Source: Bradyrhizobium sp. Gha
GTDB taxonomy: Bacteria; Pseudomonadota; Alphaproteobacteria; Rhizobiales; Xanthobacteraceae
Reading direction: 5' to 3'
NCBI RefSeq assembly: GCF_900113735.1
Contig: NZ_FOQM01000037.1
Coordinates: 1 to 64,000, forward strand
DNA length: 64,000 bases
How positions within the stretch are numbered: the first letter of the stretch is position 1; every line of letters starts with the position of its first letter. The position numbers and the translations under genes were made by a program. Below the pieces are notes generated by a model. The model ran no database searches and had not been told where the DNA came from. It saw nothing but the letters and a program-made list of their open reading frames with translations. Positions 8,913-16,944 of the stretch are shown here, piece by piece.

Positions 8913-9782
8913 TCACGCGCTCCATCCTGCGGCGATCGCCTCGTCGGCGTTTCTCAGAAGCAAGACGCGTGCAAGGTGGCGCTTATAGTCGGCGGCGCCA
9001 TGCCGATCCTCGTTGACCTCAAGCTCATCGAGCGCCGTGGGGAGCACTGCCTCAATAGCCGGACGAACTTCGGCGACAGACAGGCCCCGGAGCGCATCTT
9101 CGACCCCTTTCAAGGGCTGAGGTCGAGAACCGAGCGCTCCGACCCGTACACGGGCGCTAGTGATCGTGCTTGCGGCGGCATCCATCGACCAGACCATCGC
9201 AACGTTTACTGAAGGCCTCTCGCCATGCTTGAACCGCCGATAGGTCACGGGTCCGGTCGGGCGCGGAAAGACGATAACCGTCAGCAATTCGTCCGGCTCA
9301 CGCACGGTTTCCAGCTCGCTTTTTATGAAATCATCCACGTGAACGAGGCGCGTGCCGCTGGCGCCTTGAAGCACCAGTCGCGCGTCCAGCGCCGCGAGCA
9401 TGGTCGGTGGATCGGCGTGGGGTTCTCCAAAGCACAGATTGCCTCCGATCGTTCCGACGCTGCGGACCCTGATGTTCGCGACGTTGGCGCAGAGCGAGGA
9501 CAGCGCCGGCACGTACTGGCGAATGACGGGGTCGCGGGCGATCTTGTTGTGCGTACAGCGCGCACCGATTTCGATGTCATTCGCATCGGTCAGAGCAATG
9601 CGGTCAAGTCCAAGGATGCTCTTGATGTCGATAAGACGGTCCGTATGGATGACGCGCAGCTTCATCGCCAGCAGCAGTTCGGTTCCGCCGGAGTAGAACA
9701 TGCCGTCACCGGAGTCCCCGAACGCACGCACGGCGTCGGTGATCGTCGAAGGCCTCTCAAATTCGAAGGGTGAAGGGAGCAT
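8913..9782 (-). CDS. FAD-binding subunit of molybdenum hydroxylase (CoxM family)
   Basis: Medium subunit (289 residues) of a three-subunit xanthine dehydrogenase-type enzyme. FAD loops are visible as YSGGTELL (near residue 30) and the TIGGNLCFG motif (near 112). It would take electrons from the 2Fe-2S subunit and give them to a soluble acceptor such as NAD+ or O2. Pseudomonas NicAB has no such subunit; there a cytochrome c domain on NicB does the job. This marks a different enzyme architecture for the first step of nicotinate breakdown. Confidence 0.9.
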   Translation of the reverse strand: MLPSPFEFERPSTITDAVRAFGDSGDGMFYSGGTELLLAMKLRVIHTDRLIDIKSILGLDRIALTDANDIEIGARCTHNKIARDPVIRQYVPALSSLCANVANIRVRSVGTIGGNLCFGEPHADPPTMLAALDARLVLQGASGTRLVHVDDFIKSELETVREPDELLTVIVFPRPTGPVTYRRFKHGERPSVNVAMVWSMDAAASTITSARVRVGALGSRPQPLKGVEDALRGLSVAEVRPAIEAVLPTALDELEVNEDRHGAADYKRHLARVLLLRNADEAIAAGWSA

Positions 9783-9784
9783 GA

Positions 9785-10234
9785 TCAGGCCGCGCCCAAC
9801 ATGTCTTTGAGCCGCTTCTCGAACTCCTCGAAGTTCTGGTCGACGCGACGCTTGATGATGCCGAACCCCATAGTCGCGAGGCGCCCTTGCACGTCGACCT
9901 TCGCGTCCACGGCGAATGTGGACCCCGCCCCCTCCGGCGTCACGGTCACGTCGAGAACAACCGCCAGCCTCGTCCCGGTGATCTTGTCGCGACCCGTGGC
10001 GCGCGTGCGGACGTGAGAGGGCTCGGTTATCGATTCAACGATAATGTCGGCCGGGACCTCGACCTTGAACGGGCCGATCTTCTGTTTGACGGTCGCTTTG
10101 TAAGTTGTAAGCCGCTGGATTTCCTCGACGTGTTCGCAGCCGGGGATGCAACCCGATATGCGAGGAACGTCGAGCAGCGTGCTCCAAAGCTCCGCCGGCG
10201 TCGCCGGCACCACCATCGACATATTGAATTCCAT
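9785..10234 (-). CDS. CoxG-like SRPBCC-fold protein
   Basis: 149 residues of the carbon monoxide dehydrogenase subunit G (CoxG)/SRPBCC family: N-terminal MVVPATPAELWSTLLD, the central CIPGCE motif and a C-terminal helix (FEEFEKRLKDML). Such proteins commonly accompany molybdenum hydroxylase operons. In the CO dehydrogenase system, CoxG is implicated in membrane association of the enzyme. It is packed between the large and FAD subunit genes (four and two bases apart), so it is part of this enzyme system, as a chaperone, anchor or substrate handler. Confidence 0.85.
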   Translation of the reverse strand: MEFNMSMVVPATPAELWSTLLDVPRISGCIPGCEHVEEIQRLTTYKATVKQKIGPFKVEVPADIIVESITEPSHVRTRATGRDKITGTRLAVVLDVTVTPEGAGSTFAVDAKVDVQGRLATMGFGIIKRRVDQNFEEFEKRLKDMLGAA

Positions 10235-10238
10235 GAAT

Positions 10239-12497
10239 TCAGTTCCTCTTCTGCAGGGCGCGCCATACTTTTTCGGGCGTCATCGGTAGGTCGGTGATCC
10301 GAATGCCGTAGGTCGAGAACAGCGCGTTCGCGATCGCTGGCGCGACCGGAAGGATCGCACCCTCGCCCATTCCCTTGGCGCCGCCCGGACCAGGACCGTC
10401 GCCGTTTTCGACAAGGATGGTGTCAAACACGGGGGGAACGTCAGAGATGCGCGGTATCGAATAGTCGATCGGCGTCGCATTGATCGGCTGGCCATCCTCG
10501 AACTCCAGCACTTCATAAAGCGCGTGTCCGAGGCCCATTATGGCAGCCCCCTCGTCCTGCCCTTCCGCCGCGACGCGATTGATCACGCGGCCGACGTCAG
10601 CGGCGCTGGCATATCGCGGGACATGGATCTCGCCGGTGTCTTCATCGACAACGATTTCAGCGAGGCCCGCGGAGGTCTCCCAGAACAGAGGGGACTCGGC
10701 CAGGGCGCCCTTCTTCGAGCGCGGCGTAATCGCACCGCGGCCGATGACCTCTCCCGAATCGACACCCAACGAGCGGTGAAAAATCTGATGGAAAGTGAGA
10801 ACCTCTGATCCGGTCGAGACACCACCCTCAACAAACAACAGATTTTCTCGGGGAAGCTCCCAAACATCAGCAACCATTTCGAGGATCTGATCAGCTGCAT
10901 CCAGCGCGGCACTCTCGACGGACAGGCCAACGACAACGGTCGATCGACTTGCGCCTGTACCCCAATCGTAAGGGGCCACGGAAGTATCGGTGCGTAGGAC
11001 GGTTACCGCCGAAATCGGCTGCTTCAAGGTCTGCGCCGCGATTCGCCCCATGGTCGCGTGCGCACCCTGGCCGACTTCGATGCTGGAAACCGAAACGAGG
11101 ATCGACCCGTCGATCTTGAGACGTACGATCGCGTTACTGATCGGCGTGTTGGCCGGATCGGTTGCGGCGACTGCCAGTCCGCGCTCCTGCCGGTCGGACG
11201 CCTTCACCTCCGACGCGAACGACTGCGTCACCCGACCCATCAGCTCGCTCATATCCATATCGAGCGCCCGCAAATCGGGTCGGATGCGCTCGCCGCGGGA
11301 CGCCAGGTTCAGCAACCGAAACTCGGCCGGATCCATGCCGATTGCCGCCGCGACATTATCCATGTGCGATTCTTTGGCCCAAACAGCTTGCGGCCCACCG
11401 ATCGAGCGGAAAGCCGCACCTGGAACGGTGTTCGTGTACACCGCACACGCCTCGAGGCGAACATTGGGCACCACGTAAGGGCCCATGATACGATTTGCCG
11501 ATTTCGTGGCGACGGCCGAGCCCGTGTCGGAATATGCCCCCCCGTCGAGCAGCAGTTTGGCGCTGTTGGCGATAATCCGTCCTTCAGCATCCACGGCCGT
11601 TCGAATCGTGATGTCGGCGCCCAACCTTCGGCACGTGAGCATCGATTCGGCTATGGATTGGGCAACGCGGACCGGGCGTTGCACCTTCCACGAAGCGGCG
11701 GCAACCAACGGCTCGATCTTCACCGAGGCCTTGCCACCAAAGCCTCCGCCGACAAACGGAACGATCACCCGGACCCTGGCCAATCGCAGCCCGAAGAGAC
11801 GCGAGAGCACCTTCTGAACAGCGCTCGGTGTTTGTGCGCCCGCCCAGACCGTGAGGGAATCGCCCCGGAAATCAGCAATGACCGCATGCGGCTCCATTGC
11901 GAAGTGAGAAATGGCCGGAAAGGTGAAATGGTCTTCGTGGATGAAAGCCGCGGCCGCCTCCGCAGCGTCGACGTCTCCGACGCAGCTCCGGTAAGTATGG
12001 AATATGTTGCTGTTCTCGGTCGGCCGTGCCCCACCCCTGAAGTAAAAGTCTTCGAGGTTTTCATGGTGCTCGTGGATGAGCGGCGCTTCTTCCGCCAAGG
12101 CTTCCTGGATGGTCGTTGCGCGCGGAAGGTCCTCGTATTCGACATCGACTAGTTCTGCGGCGTTTTCTGCGATCTCGATTGTCCCCGCGATCACCACGGC
12201 GACGGGTTCGCCCACATATCTCACGCGGTCGGTCGCAATGATCGGCCGGTCTTTAAGCACAACGCCCCAGTTACCGAACGAAGCGACGTCTTCGCCGATC
12301 AGCACGTCCACGACGCCGTCCATGGACCGCGCAACGCTCGAATCGATCGAAACGATGCGGGCATGAACGGCTGGCGAGCGAACCACAAAGCCGTGCAGCA
12401 TCCCCGGAACCGTCAGGTCGGTAACGTACTCGGCGCGACCCGTGACCTTTTCAATCAGGTCAGGTCGAACGGAACCCATGTTGTCGATCCCCGACAT
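10239..12497 (-). CDS. Molybdopterin-binding large subunit, nicotinate hydroxylase-type
   Basis: Catalytic subunit (752 residues) of a xanthine oxidase-family enzyme, presumed to hydroxylate nicotinate at C6. It has the N-terminal ald_xan_dh_C-like domain, the molybdopterin loop FVGGGFGGKA (about residue 250) and the catalytic Glu in KGMGEGA near the C-terminus (about 720). No haem-binding CxxCH motif is present, so the cytochrome part of Pseudomonas NicB is absent. ATG at 12497 is preferred because GGAG lies six bases upstream; a TTG two codons earlier is the alternative. It is the first gene of the operon, divergent from the MarR gene. Confidence 0.88.
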   Translation of the reverse strand: MSGIDNMGSVRPDLIEKVTGRAEYVTDLTVPGMLHGFVVRSPAVHARIVSIDSSVARSMDGVVDVLIGEDVASFGNWGVVLKDRPIIATDRVRYVGEPVAVVIAGTIEIAENAAELVDVEYEDLPRATTIQEALAEEAPLIHEHHENLEDFYFRGGARPTENSNIFHTYRSCVGDVDAAEAAAAFIHEDHFTFPAISHFAMEPHAVIADFRGDSLTVWAGAQTPSAVQKVLSRLFGLRLARVRVIVPFVGGGFGGKASVKIEPLVAAASWKVQRPVRVAQSIAESMLTCRRLGADITIRTAVDAEGRIIANSAKLLLDGGAYSDTGSAVATKSANRIMGPYVVPNVRLEACAVYTNTVPGAAFRSIGGPQAVWAKESHMDNVAAAIGMDPAEFRLLNLASRGERIRPDLRALDMDMSELMGRVTQSFASEVKASDRQERGLAVAATDPANTPISNAIVRLKIDGSILVSVSSIEVGQGAHATMGRIAAQTLKQPISAVTVLRTDTSVAPYDWGTGASRSTVVVGLSVESAALDAADQILEMVADVWELPRENLLFVEGGVSTGSEVLTFHQIFHRSLGVDSGEVIGRGAITPRSKKGALAESPLFWETSAGLAEIVVDEDTGEIHVPRYASAADVGRVINRVAAEGQDEGAAIMGLGHALYEVLEFEDGQPINATPIDYSIPRISDVPPVFDTILVENGDGPGPGGAKGMGEGAILPVAPAIANALFSTYGIRITDLPMTPEKVWRALQKRN

Positions 12498-12587
12498 ACG
12501 CAACTCCGACAGCAGTTTGTTGCGCCGCTCTGTAAGGCAGGATGCCAGGGCGCCGGGAGCAATCTCAGGACACTACGACATTTACCA

Positions 12588-12618
12588 CTCGTATGCAAGC
12601 GCTACACTCGTCTACAAG
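12588..12618. promoter_or_regulatory. Tandem operator-like sites between the nic operon and the marR gene
   Basis: Two 12-base sites, CTCGTATGCAAG (12588-12599) and CTCGTCTACAAG (12607-12618), start 19 bases apart, close to two helical turns. Each is an imperfect inverted repeat of the form CTYG-N4-CRAG. They lie about 90-120 bases before the first nic gene, where a MarR-type repressor would act. The rest of the 380-base intergenic region (12498-12877) shows a small CCTCC/GGAGG hairpin near 12633-12648 and no other clear signal. Binding is an inference. Confidence 0.5.
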
Positions 12619-12877
12619 TTATAAGATGTTTTCCTCCCGTGACCGGAGGCGAAGTCGGAGCGAACCGGTCTAGCCCGGCGCTTGTGAGAATGGGTTTGTC
12701 TCTTAAGCGGAGCGGATTTCGATATGCGAACGACGGACATCGCATTAAACGGGACGAAGTCGAACAAGATGGATTTCCCAGGTCAGGAAATGTAGACAGT
12801 CGGCCGGCACCGAAGACGTTCGGAGCTAAAAGCCTGTATTTCTTGAACTGAGGCAACCTACGGCAAGGAAGCAAAAC

Positions 12878-13348
12878 GTGGTGCAACCCAAGACAAAGCC
12901 GCGCGCGGCGGAGAAAGTGAAAGAAGCTATAGATTCGTACCGGCTGGATGACGCACCGGGGTTCTTGTTGCGAGTTGCGCTCCGTACTCACACGTCCATC
13001 TTTGCCGCCAAGATGATTGAAGAATTAACGGGGCCCCAATTCTCGACGCTAGCGAAATTGAAGGAGGTAGGTCCTTGCTCGCAAAACCACTTAGGACGGC
13101 TAATTCACTATGACTCGGCGACCATCACCGGCGTTATCAATCGCCTGAAATCTCGCGGCCTCATCAAGAGCTCCAAAGACCCTCTGGATCCGCGGCGACG
13201 CGAGATAGATTTGACCGAGAAGGGAAGACGGATAGCGGACGCAGCGATTGAAACTATTGGCGAGATTTCCGGCGAGACCTTCGCTCCGCTGACCCAAGAT
13301 GAATTTCGAGCGCTCACCGAAATCTTGAAGAAGATCATACGACGCTGA
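12878..13348 (+). CDS. MarR family transcriptional regulator, NicR-like
   Basis: A 156-residue winged-helix regulator. The recognition helix region reads NHLGRLIHYDSATITGVINRLKSRG (split here: NHLGRLIHYDSAT, then ITGVINRLKSRG), followed by the wing DPLDPRRREIDLTEKG. The double GTG at 12878 and 12881 follows AAGGAAG by six bases. It is divergent from the nicotinate operon, as expected for a local repressor released by a pathway intermediate; in P. putida the MarR-type NicR responds to 6-hydroxynicotinate. The effector here is inferred. Confidence 0.88.
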   Translation: MVQPKTKPRAAEKVKEAIDSYRLDDAPGFLLRVALRTHTSIFAAKMIEELTGPQFSTLAKLKEVGPCSQNHLGRLIHYDSATITGVINRLKSRGLIKSSKDPLDPRRREIDLTEKGRRIADAAIETIGEISGETFAPLTQDEFRALTEILKKIIRR

Positions 13349-13351
13349 TCA

Positions 13352-13377
13352 GCCGGCTTCGACCGGCGCTAGGTTTT
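13352..13377 (+). terminator. Probable terminator after the marR gene
   Basis: Stem GCCGG (13352-13356) and CCGGC (13363-13367) with loop CTTCGA, followed by GCTAGGTTTTG. It starts four bases after the marR stop codon. The T tract is short and offset, so it may be a weak terminator. Confidence 0.5.
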
Positions 13378-13390
13378 GCCAGCAGCCGAG

Positions 13391-13417
13391 AAAAGGGCCC
13401 GGCGATCGCGCCGGGCC
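13391..13417 (-). terminator. Strong hairpin, terminator-like on the minus strand
   Basis: A nine-base-pair GC stem, GGCCCGGCG (13396-13404) and CGCCGGGCC (13409-13417), with loop ATCG. On the minus strand it is followed by CTTTTC, the right form for a Rho-independent terminator of a leftward transcript. The only leftward candidate is the weak gene at 13845-14165. Confidence 0.5.
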
Positions 13418-13844
13418 GAGTAGAGAGGGAGGAAAACGAAAGATCGGAAATCTTTCGCAGACGCCGAATGCGGAATTCGATCGTAGAAACCCAACGAACG
13501 ACCTCCAGCAGCAATACTATCGTACATATCAGACCGCATTTTGTGCTGAAGTAGGCACCTCACCGCGCTATTTCCGGCATTTGGCGCGTCGTGCAATTAG
13601 GCAGCACTACAAAGAGCGCGCGCCTGACTTGGAACATCCGGATCAGCAGGCTGCGCGCGTCCAGTATAGTTCATTTCATCGCCCGGCTCCGATCTCGCAA
13701 TGCCCGCACCGCCGTACTCGTCTTTGCAATTCAGAGGCCGCAATCTCCTGCCAAGGATAACTGCCGGTCGTCGTTGCGTCGAGAATGTCCATTCCTTGAA
13801 ACTTCGCGCTCAATAAACCGTGCTAGTATCCCGAGGGACTTTCC

Positions 13845-14165
13845 TCAATCGTCCCTACCTAGCGCGCGGAGTATCTTTCTTTTGTAGCTCGACAGGTCGA
13901 ACAGGAGTCTTGGCACTCTTTTGAGCGCAATCGCCTTGCCCTCGATTGCAAGATGTAGAACTCGTACCAATCTGGCAAGACCAAGTTCTACAAACGCGAG
14001 CCGAACAGGCGGATCGTTCGCAATCCTGAGCTGGTTGTCTACAATGACGATGGAGGCCGCCAGATCAGGCTTCCTCTCCAGAACGAAGTCTCGACATGCC
14101 GCGGCAAATTCCTCCTCTTGAACGCCCAAAGTTACCTTGACTTCCCTGCAAGAACCTCCCGCCAT
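13845..14165 (-). CDS. Hypothetical protein
   Basis: A 106-residue frame starting MAGGSCREVKVTL and ending in a basic tail (SYKRKILRALGRDD). Composition is protein-like in this part, with alternating acidic and hydrophobic segments (VQEEEFAAACRDF, IVIVDNQLRI), while the upstream extension of the same frame to 14495 is not. I do not recognise a family. A terminator-like hairpin lies downstream at 13391-13417. It may be a relic. Confidence 0.35.
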   Translation of the reverse strand: MAGGSCREVKVTLGVQEEEFAAACRDFVLERKPDLAASIVIVDNQLRIANDPPVRLAFVELGLARLVRVLHLAIEGKAIALKRVPRLLFDLSSYKRKILRALGRDD

Positions 14166-14653
14166 GTTCGGGTCCCCTATGAAGCGACGCAAGCCAATCG
14201 GACGTTTCGTTTTCGTCCTAGTCAAGCGATGGTCCACCGGCTGACTTGATCGGCGCGTCGATGTGAATGGCCACTGTCCCTTCGAATTCCTCCTGGTAGC
14301 ATTGGGTGTCGTGGAATATCTCGCCGAAAACTGCGGCATTTCGCGCTGAACACGCGATCGGACGAGCCAGCTGCTGCGGATTTTGGCATTCTCTGCCGTG
14401 TCGCGCGCGAGAGGGCAATGAGGTACCCGGAAAGCACACTTTGTCGCAGCTGGATCGCGCCCCAGTTGCCCGCGCATCCGGCTCGTGTCGCGCATGAAAA
14501 AGACAGAGCCGCCGGCTTAGACTTCTGTTTCGACCACGTTACTTTTCCGTGACGATCATTTGCCAGAGGGCTATTGTCGTCCGCAGGCCCTCGAAGCGAG
14601 CCCCACTCGCGCCACCTGACGGATGGAACCATAGCCATTAACGAGTGAACGCA
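14166..14653. other. Intergenic region, possible gene remnants
   Basis: About 490 bases upstream of the AraC gene. A minus-strand stretch near 14218-14330 reads like protein (GEIFHDTQCYQEEFEG) but has no start or domain that I can support. The AraC promoter should lie at the right end. Confidence 0.4.
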
Positions 14654-15517
14654 ATGAGCACGTCACCCGCATCTGAAATGGATCACAGCCTGGCCAGAAT
14701 GAATTTGCCGGATCTTAGGCTCAATTACGACCCGATAGATCCGGATCAGTTTGATCGCCCGATCGTCTCGATGCGCATTGAAACTGGTGAACATGGTGAC
14801 GAACTCCCGTTGCACTCGCACAAAAAGGGACAATTGGTCGTCGCCTCACATGGGTCAGTCATGTGTCGCGCCCCTGGTGGGTTATGGATCGTTCCTCCGC
14901 AAGGAGCCGTTTGGATCCCCCCTGGGGTCATGCATAGCAATTGCGTATCAGACAATGGAAAGGTCTACCTCGTCTTCATCGATCCGCTGGCAAGTATGCT
15001 TCCAAACACTTGCTGCACATTCACTATATCGTCGCTCGTTCGCGAGTTGATACACCGGCTATCCGTGTTTCCCCCACTTTATCCCGTTGAAGGACCTACG
15101 AGCCGACTCGGTCGAGTGCTGCTCGACGAATTGGTGCAGATGTCCACGGAACAGATGTACTTGCCAATTTCCACGGACAGCCGACTTCAACATCTCGCGG
15201 CATCACTGCTCAATGATCCCGGTGACCGCAGCACTATCGATGAACTCGCCGCCCGGTATGCAATGAGTGTGCGGACCTTCGCCCGCCTGGTCTTGAAAGA
15301 AACCGGATTGACGTTCGGACGCTGGCGGCAGCGGCTTCACATCTTGGTCGCATTGCAACGCTTGACGGCCGGAGCGTCGGTGCAGGCCGTTTCGCTCGAT
15401 CTGGGCTATGAGACGCCGAGCGCGTTCATCACTATGTTCAAGAAGACAATGGGAAAGAGCCCTCGCCGCTTCCTCGCCGAACGATCGAGCTTCAGCAACC
15501 AGCAGTTCTTCACATAG
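14654..15517 (+). CDS. AraC family regulator with N-terminal cupin domain
   Basis: 287 residues. The N-terminal half is a cupin-like ligand domain (LPLHSHKKGQLV, PPQGAVWIPPGVMHS); the C-terminal half carries two HTH motifs (STIDELAARYAMSVRTFARL and the signature from QAVSLDLGYETPSAFITMFKK). This layout matches NimR-type repressors that share a promoter with efflux or catabolic genes. ATG at 14654 is favoured by a GAG eight bases upstream over the GTG at 14645. It converges on the binding-protein gene at the end of the Liv/CoA block and probably controls that block. A close paralog is at 32339-33178. Confidence 0.9.
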   Translation: MSTSPASEMDHSLARMNLPDLRLNYDPIDPDQFDRPIVSMRIETGEHGDELPLHSHKKGQLVVASHGSVMCRAPGGLWIVPPQGAVWIPPGVMHSNCVSDNGKVYLVFIDPLASMLPNTCCTFTISSLVRELIHRLSVFPPLYPVEGPTSRLGRVLLDELVQMSTEQMYLPISTDSRLQHLAASLLNDPGDRSTIDELAARYAMSVRTFARLVLKETGLTFGRWRQRLHILVALQRLTAGASVQAVSLDLGYETPSAFITMFKKTMGKSPRRFLAERSSFSNQQFFT

Positions 15518-15533
15518 CACGCATAGAACCACA

Positions 15534-15554
15534 GCCCCGGCATTGAACCGGGGC
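15534..15554. terminator. Hairpin between convergent genes
   Basis: Perfect seven-base-pair stem GCCCCGG/CCGGGGC with loop CATTGAA, centred in the 53-base gap between the AraC gene and the convergent binding-protein gene. There is no T tract on either side, so termination is likely but not proven. Confidence 0.45.
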
Positions 15555-15570
15555 GGTGGCTCGCGGCTCA

Positions 15571-16803
15571 TTATCGAGAGCCGAAAGGCACCAGCGGATA
15601 TTCCAGGTCTGCTTCCGCAATTGCCCTCGGTGATACCACGCGCGGTTTGCCTTTTTGCGCCTGAAGGAGAGCCACGGCGGAATTCACGTTTTGGCCGCTT
15701 GAGTCAAATTTGATCGTCCCGGACGACATCAAGACTGGCTGCATTTCCGTCAGCTTGAGCGCGTCGTGAATTGCCCCCGATTCCGACGAGCCTGCACGCT
15801 TTACCGCGTCACTGGCGATCTGCACGGCCTCGAAGGCGCATGCGGCATTTGCATCGAGCCAATCATTGGGGTAGTCGGCCGCGAACATCTCGAGGATTTT
15901 GTGCGCATCGGGCGCCTTCGGATTGTAGTAGAGCGCCGACGCCATCGCGCCGTCAGCGTATTTGCCGAGCGCGTCGTAATATGCCTTGTCGATAACGCCG
16001 TTCGAATTCGCCGAGTAGATCATTTTTGGGCCCCATCCCTGCTTTACACACTCACGTGTGACCATGATGGCGTCGTTGACCCGGGTGATCGGGAAAAGCA
16101 TGTCAGCGCCGGTCGCTTTTGCTTTTGCAACTTCGACCGAGAGATCCTTGGCCTTTTCATCGTACGGAATGAACTCGGTGAGCTTGATCGGGAGATCGAC
16201 CTCTTTCCACGCCTGTGCTATGCTCGTGGCGCTCGACTGCCCCATCACGTTGTTGAGGTGGAGGACGACCGCGCTGGCTGGCGGACCGTTGAGGGTCGGC
16301 AACAAAGCTTTCAAATTGATCAGCGACTGACGAATGATCATTAGCGACGTGGGATAGTAACGGAAGACCTGAGTGAAGCCCTGCGAGGTCACCTGGGTGG
16401 CACTGGCGATATGGACGACCATAGGGACCTTCGCTGCTTCGCACGCCTGAAGCGCCGAGATGGTCGCGCCCGAGTCCCAGGCGCCGATGAGGACCGAACA
16501 ACCTTGGCCGATCAGGTTCTCCGCAGCGATCCGGCCATTTTCCGGCCGGCTCTGCGTATCGGCGTGAATGACCTCAATCTCAAGGCCGTACTTCTGCCTG
16601 GCAAACTTCGCGCCGAGATCAATACCGCGCACGCAAGCCTGTCCGGGAAACGCCAACACGCCGCTGCTGGGCATGATCGCACCGATTTTAACCTTGACTT
16701 GGCCCACCGCCCTGACTGGCCACGATACAAGCCCCGCTGCGATGCCAACGCCGCTGCCGAGCACAGTACGGCGAGTAAACCCGTTTCCGATGCTATTCTT
16801 CAT
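15571..16803 (-). CDS. Tat-exported substrate-binding protein, branched-chain amino acid ABC class
   Basis: 410 residues. The N-terminus carries a twin-arginine signal (FTRRTVLGSG, then a hydrophobic stretch ending VRAVG), and the mature part begins KVKIGAIMPSSG, typical of periplasmic type I binding proteins. It is the last gene of a leftward block containing the matching LivHMGF transporter, an acyl-CoA synthetase and two enoyl-CoA hydratase-like genes. That context suggests an aromatic, alicyclic or heterocyclic carboxylic acid as ligand rather than an amino acid; the ligand is unknown. Confidence 0.9.
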   Translation of the reverse strand: MKNSIGNGFTRRTVLGSGVGIAAGLVSWPVRAVGQVKVKIGAIMPSSGVLAFPGQACVRGIDLGAKFARQKYGLEIEVIHADTQSRPENGRIAAENLIGQGCSVLIGAWDSGATISALQACEAAKVPMVVHIASATQVTSQGFTQVFRYYPTSLMIIRQSLINLKALLPTLNGPPASAVVLHLNNVMGQSSATSIAQAWKEVDLPIKLTEFIPYDEKAKDLSVEVAKAKATGADMLFPITRVNDAIMVTRECVKQGWGPKMIYSANSNGVIDKAYYDALGKYADGAMASALYYNPKAPDAHKILEMFAADYPNDWLDANAACAFEAVQIASDAVKRAGSSESGAIHDALKLTEMQPVLMSSGTIKFDSSGQNVNSAVALLQAQKGKPRVVSPRAIAEADLEYPLVPFGSR

Positions 16804-16870
16804 GTGAAGTCCCCTTCAGTTGATTACATGAAAATTGCGCGATTTGGTGGGAAGCTTTATGAATGACAGC

Positions 16871-16882
16871 GCGTTGCAACGC
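16871..16882. promoter_or_regulatory. 12-base perfect palindrome upstream of the binding-protein gene
   Basis: GCGTTGCAACGC is a perfect palindrome in the 141-base gap between the acyl-CoA synthetase stop and the binding-protein start. Its position, 68 bases before the ATG, would suit an operator or internal promoter. With no second copy seen, the call is weak. Confidence 0.25.
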
Positions 16883-16944
16883 GAACACAGCTGCGAGACG
16901 CGCCCGGCGCACTTGATGATCGCACGAAGCGGAAAGGGCTCAGA

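Larger units (their letters stand above)
13349..13844. other. Intergenic region with two hairpins
   Basis: About 500 bases holding the two hairpins listed separately and otherwise no supported gene. Short plus-strand frames after 13591 lack ribosome binding sites and family features. Confidence 0.5.

Noticed and set aside
6429..9782. Rut-type pyrimidine degradation as an explanation for the isochorismatase and alpha/beta hydrolase genes
   Set aside because: NicX with its iron ligands, the noncanonical Asp of NicD and the nicC gene fit the nicotinate route fully; no RutA is present in this operon.
11058..12152. 364-codon plus-strand frame opposite the molybdenum hydroxylase large subunit
   Set aside because: Shadow of the high-GC coding strand; the minus-strand protein has clear family motifs.
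16871..16882. GCGTTGCAACGC palindrome as a defined regulator site
   Set aside because: Single short palindrome with no second copy; kept only as a low-confidence feature and not promoted to a finding.
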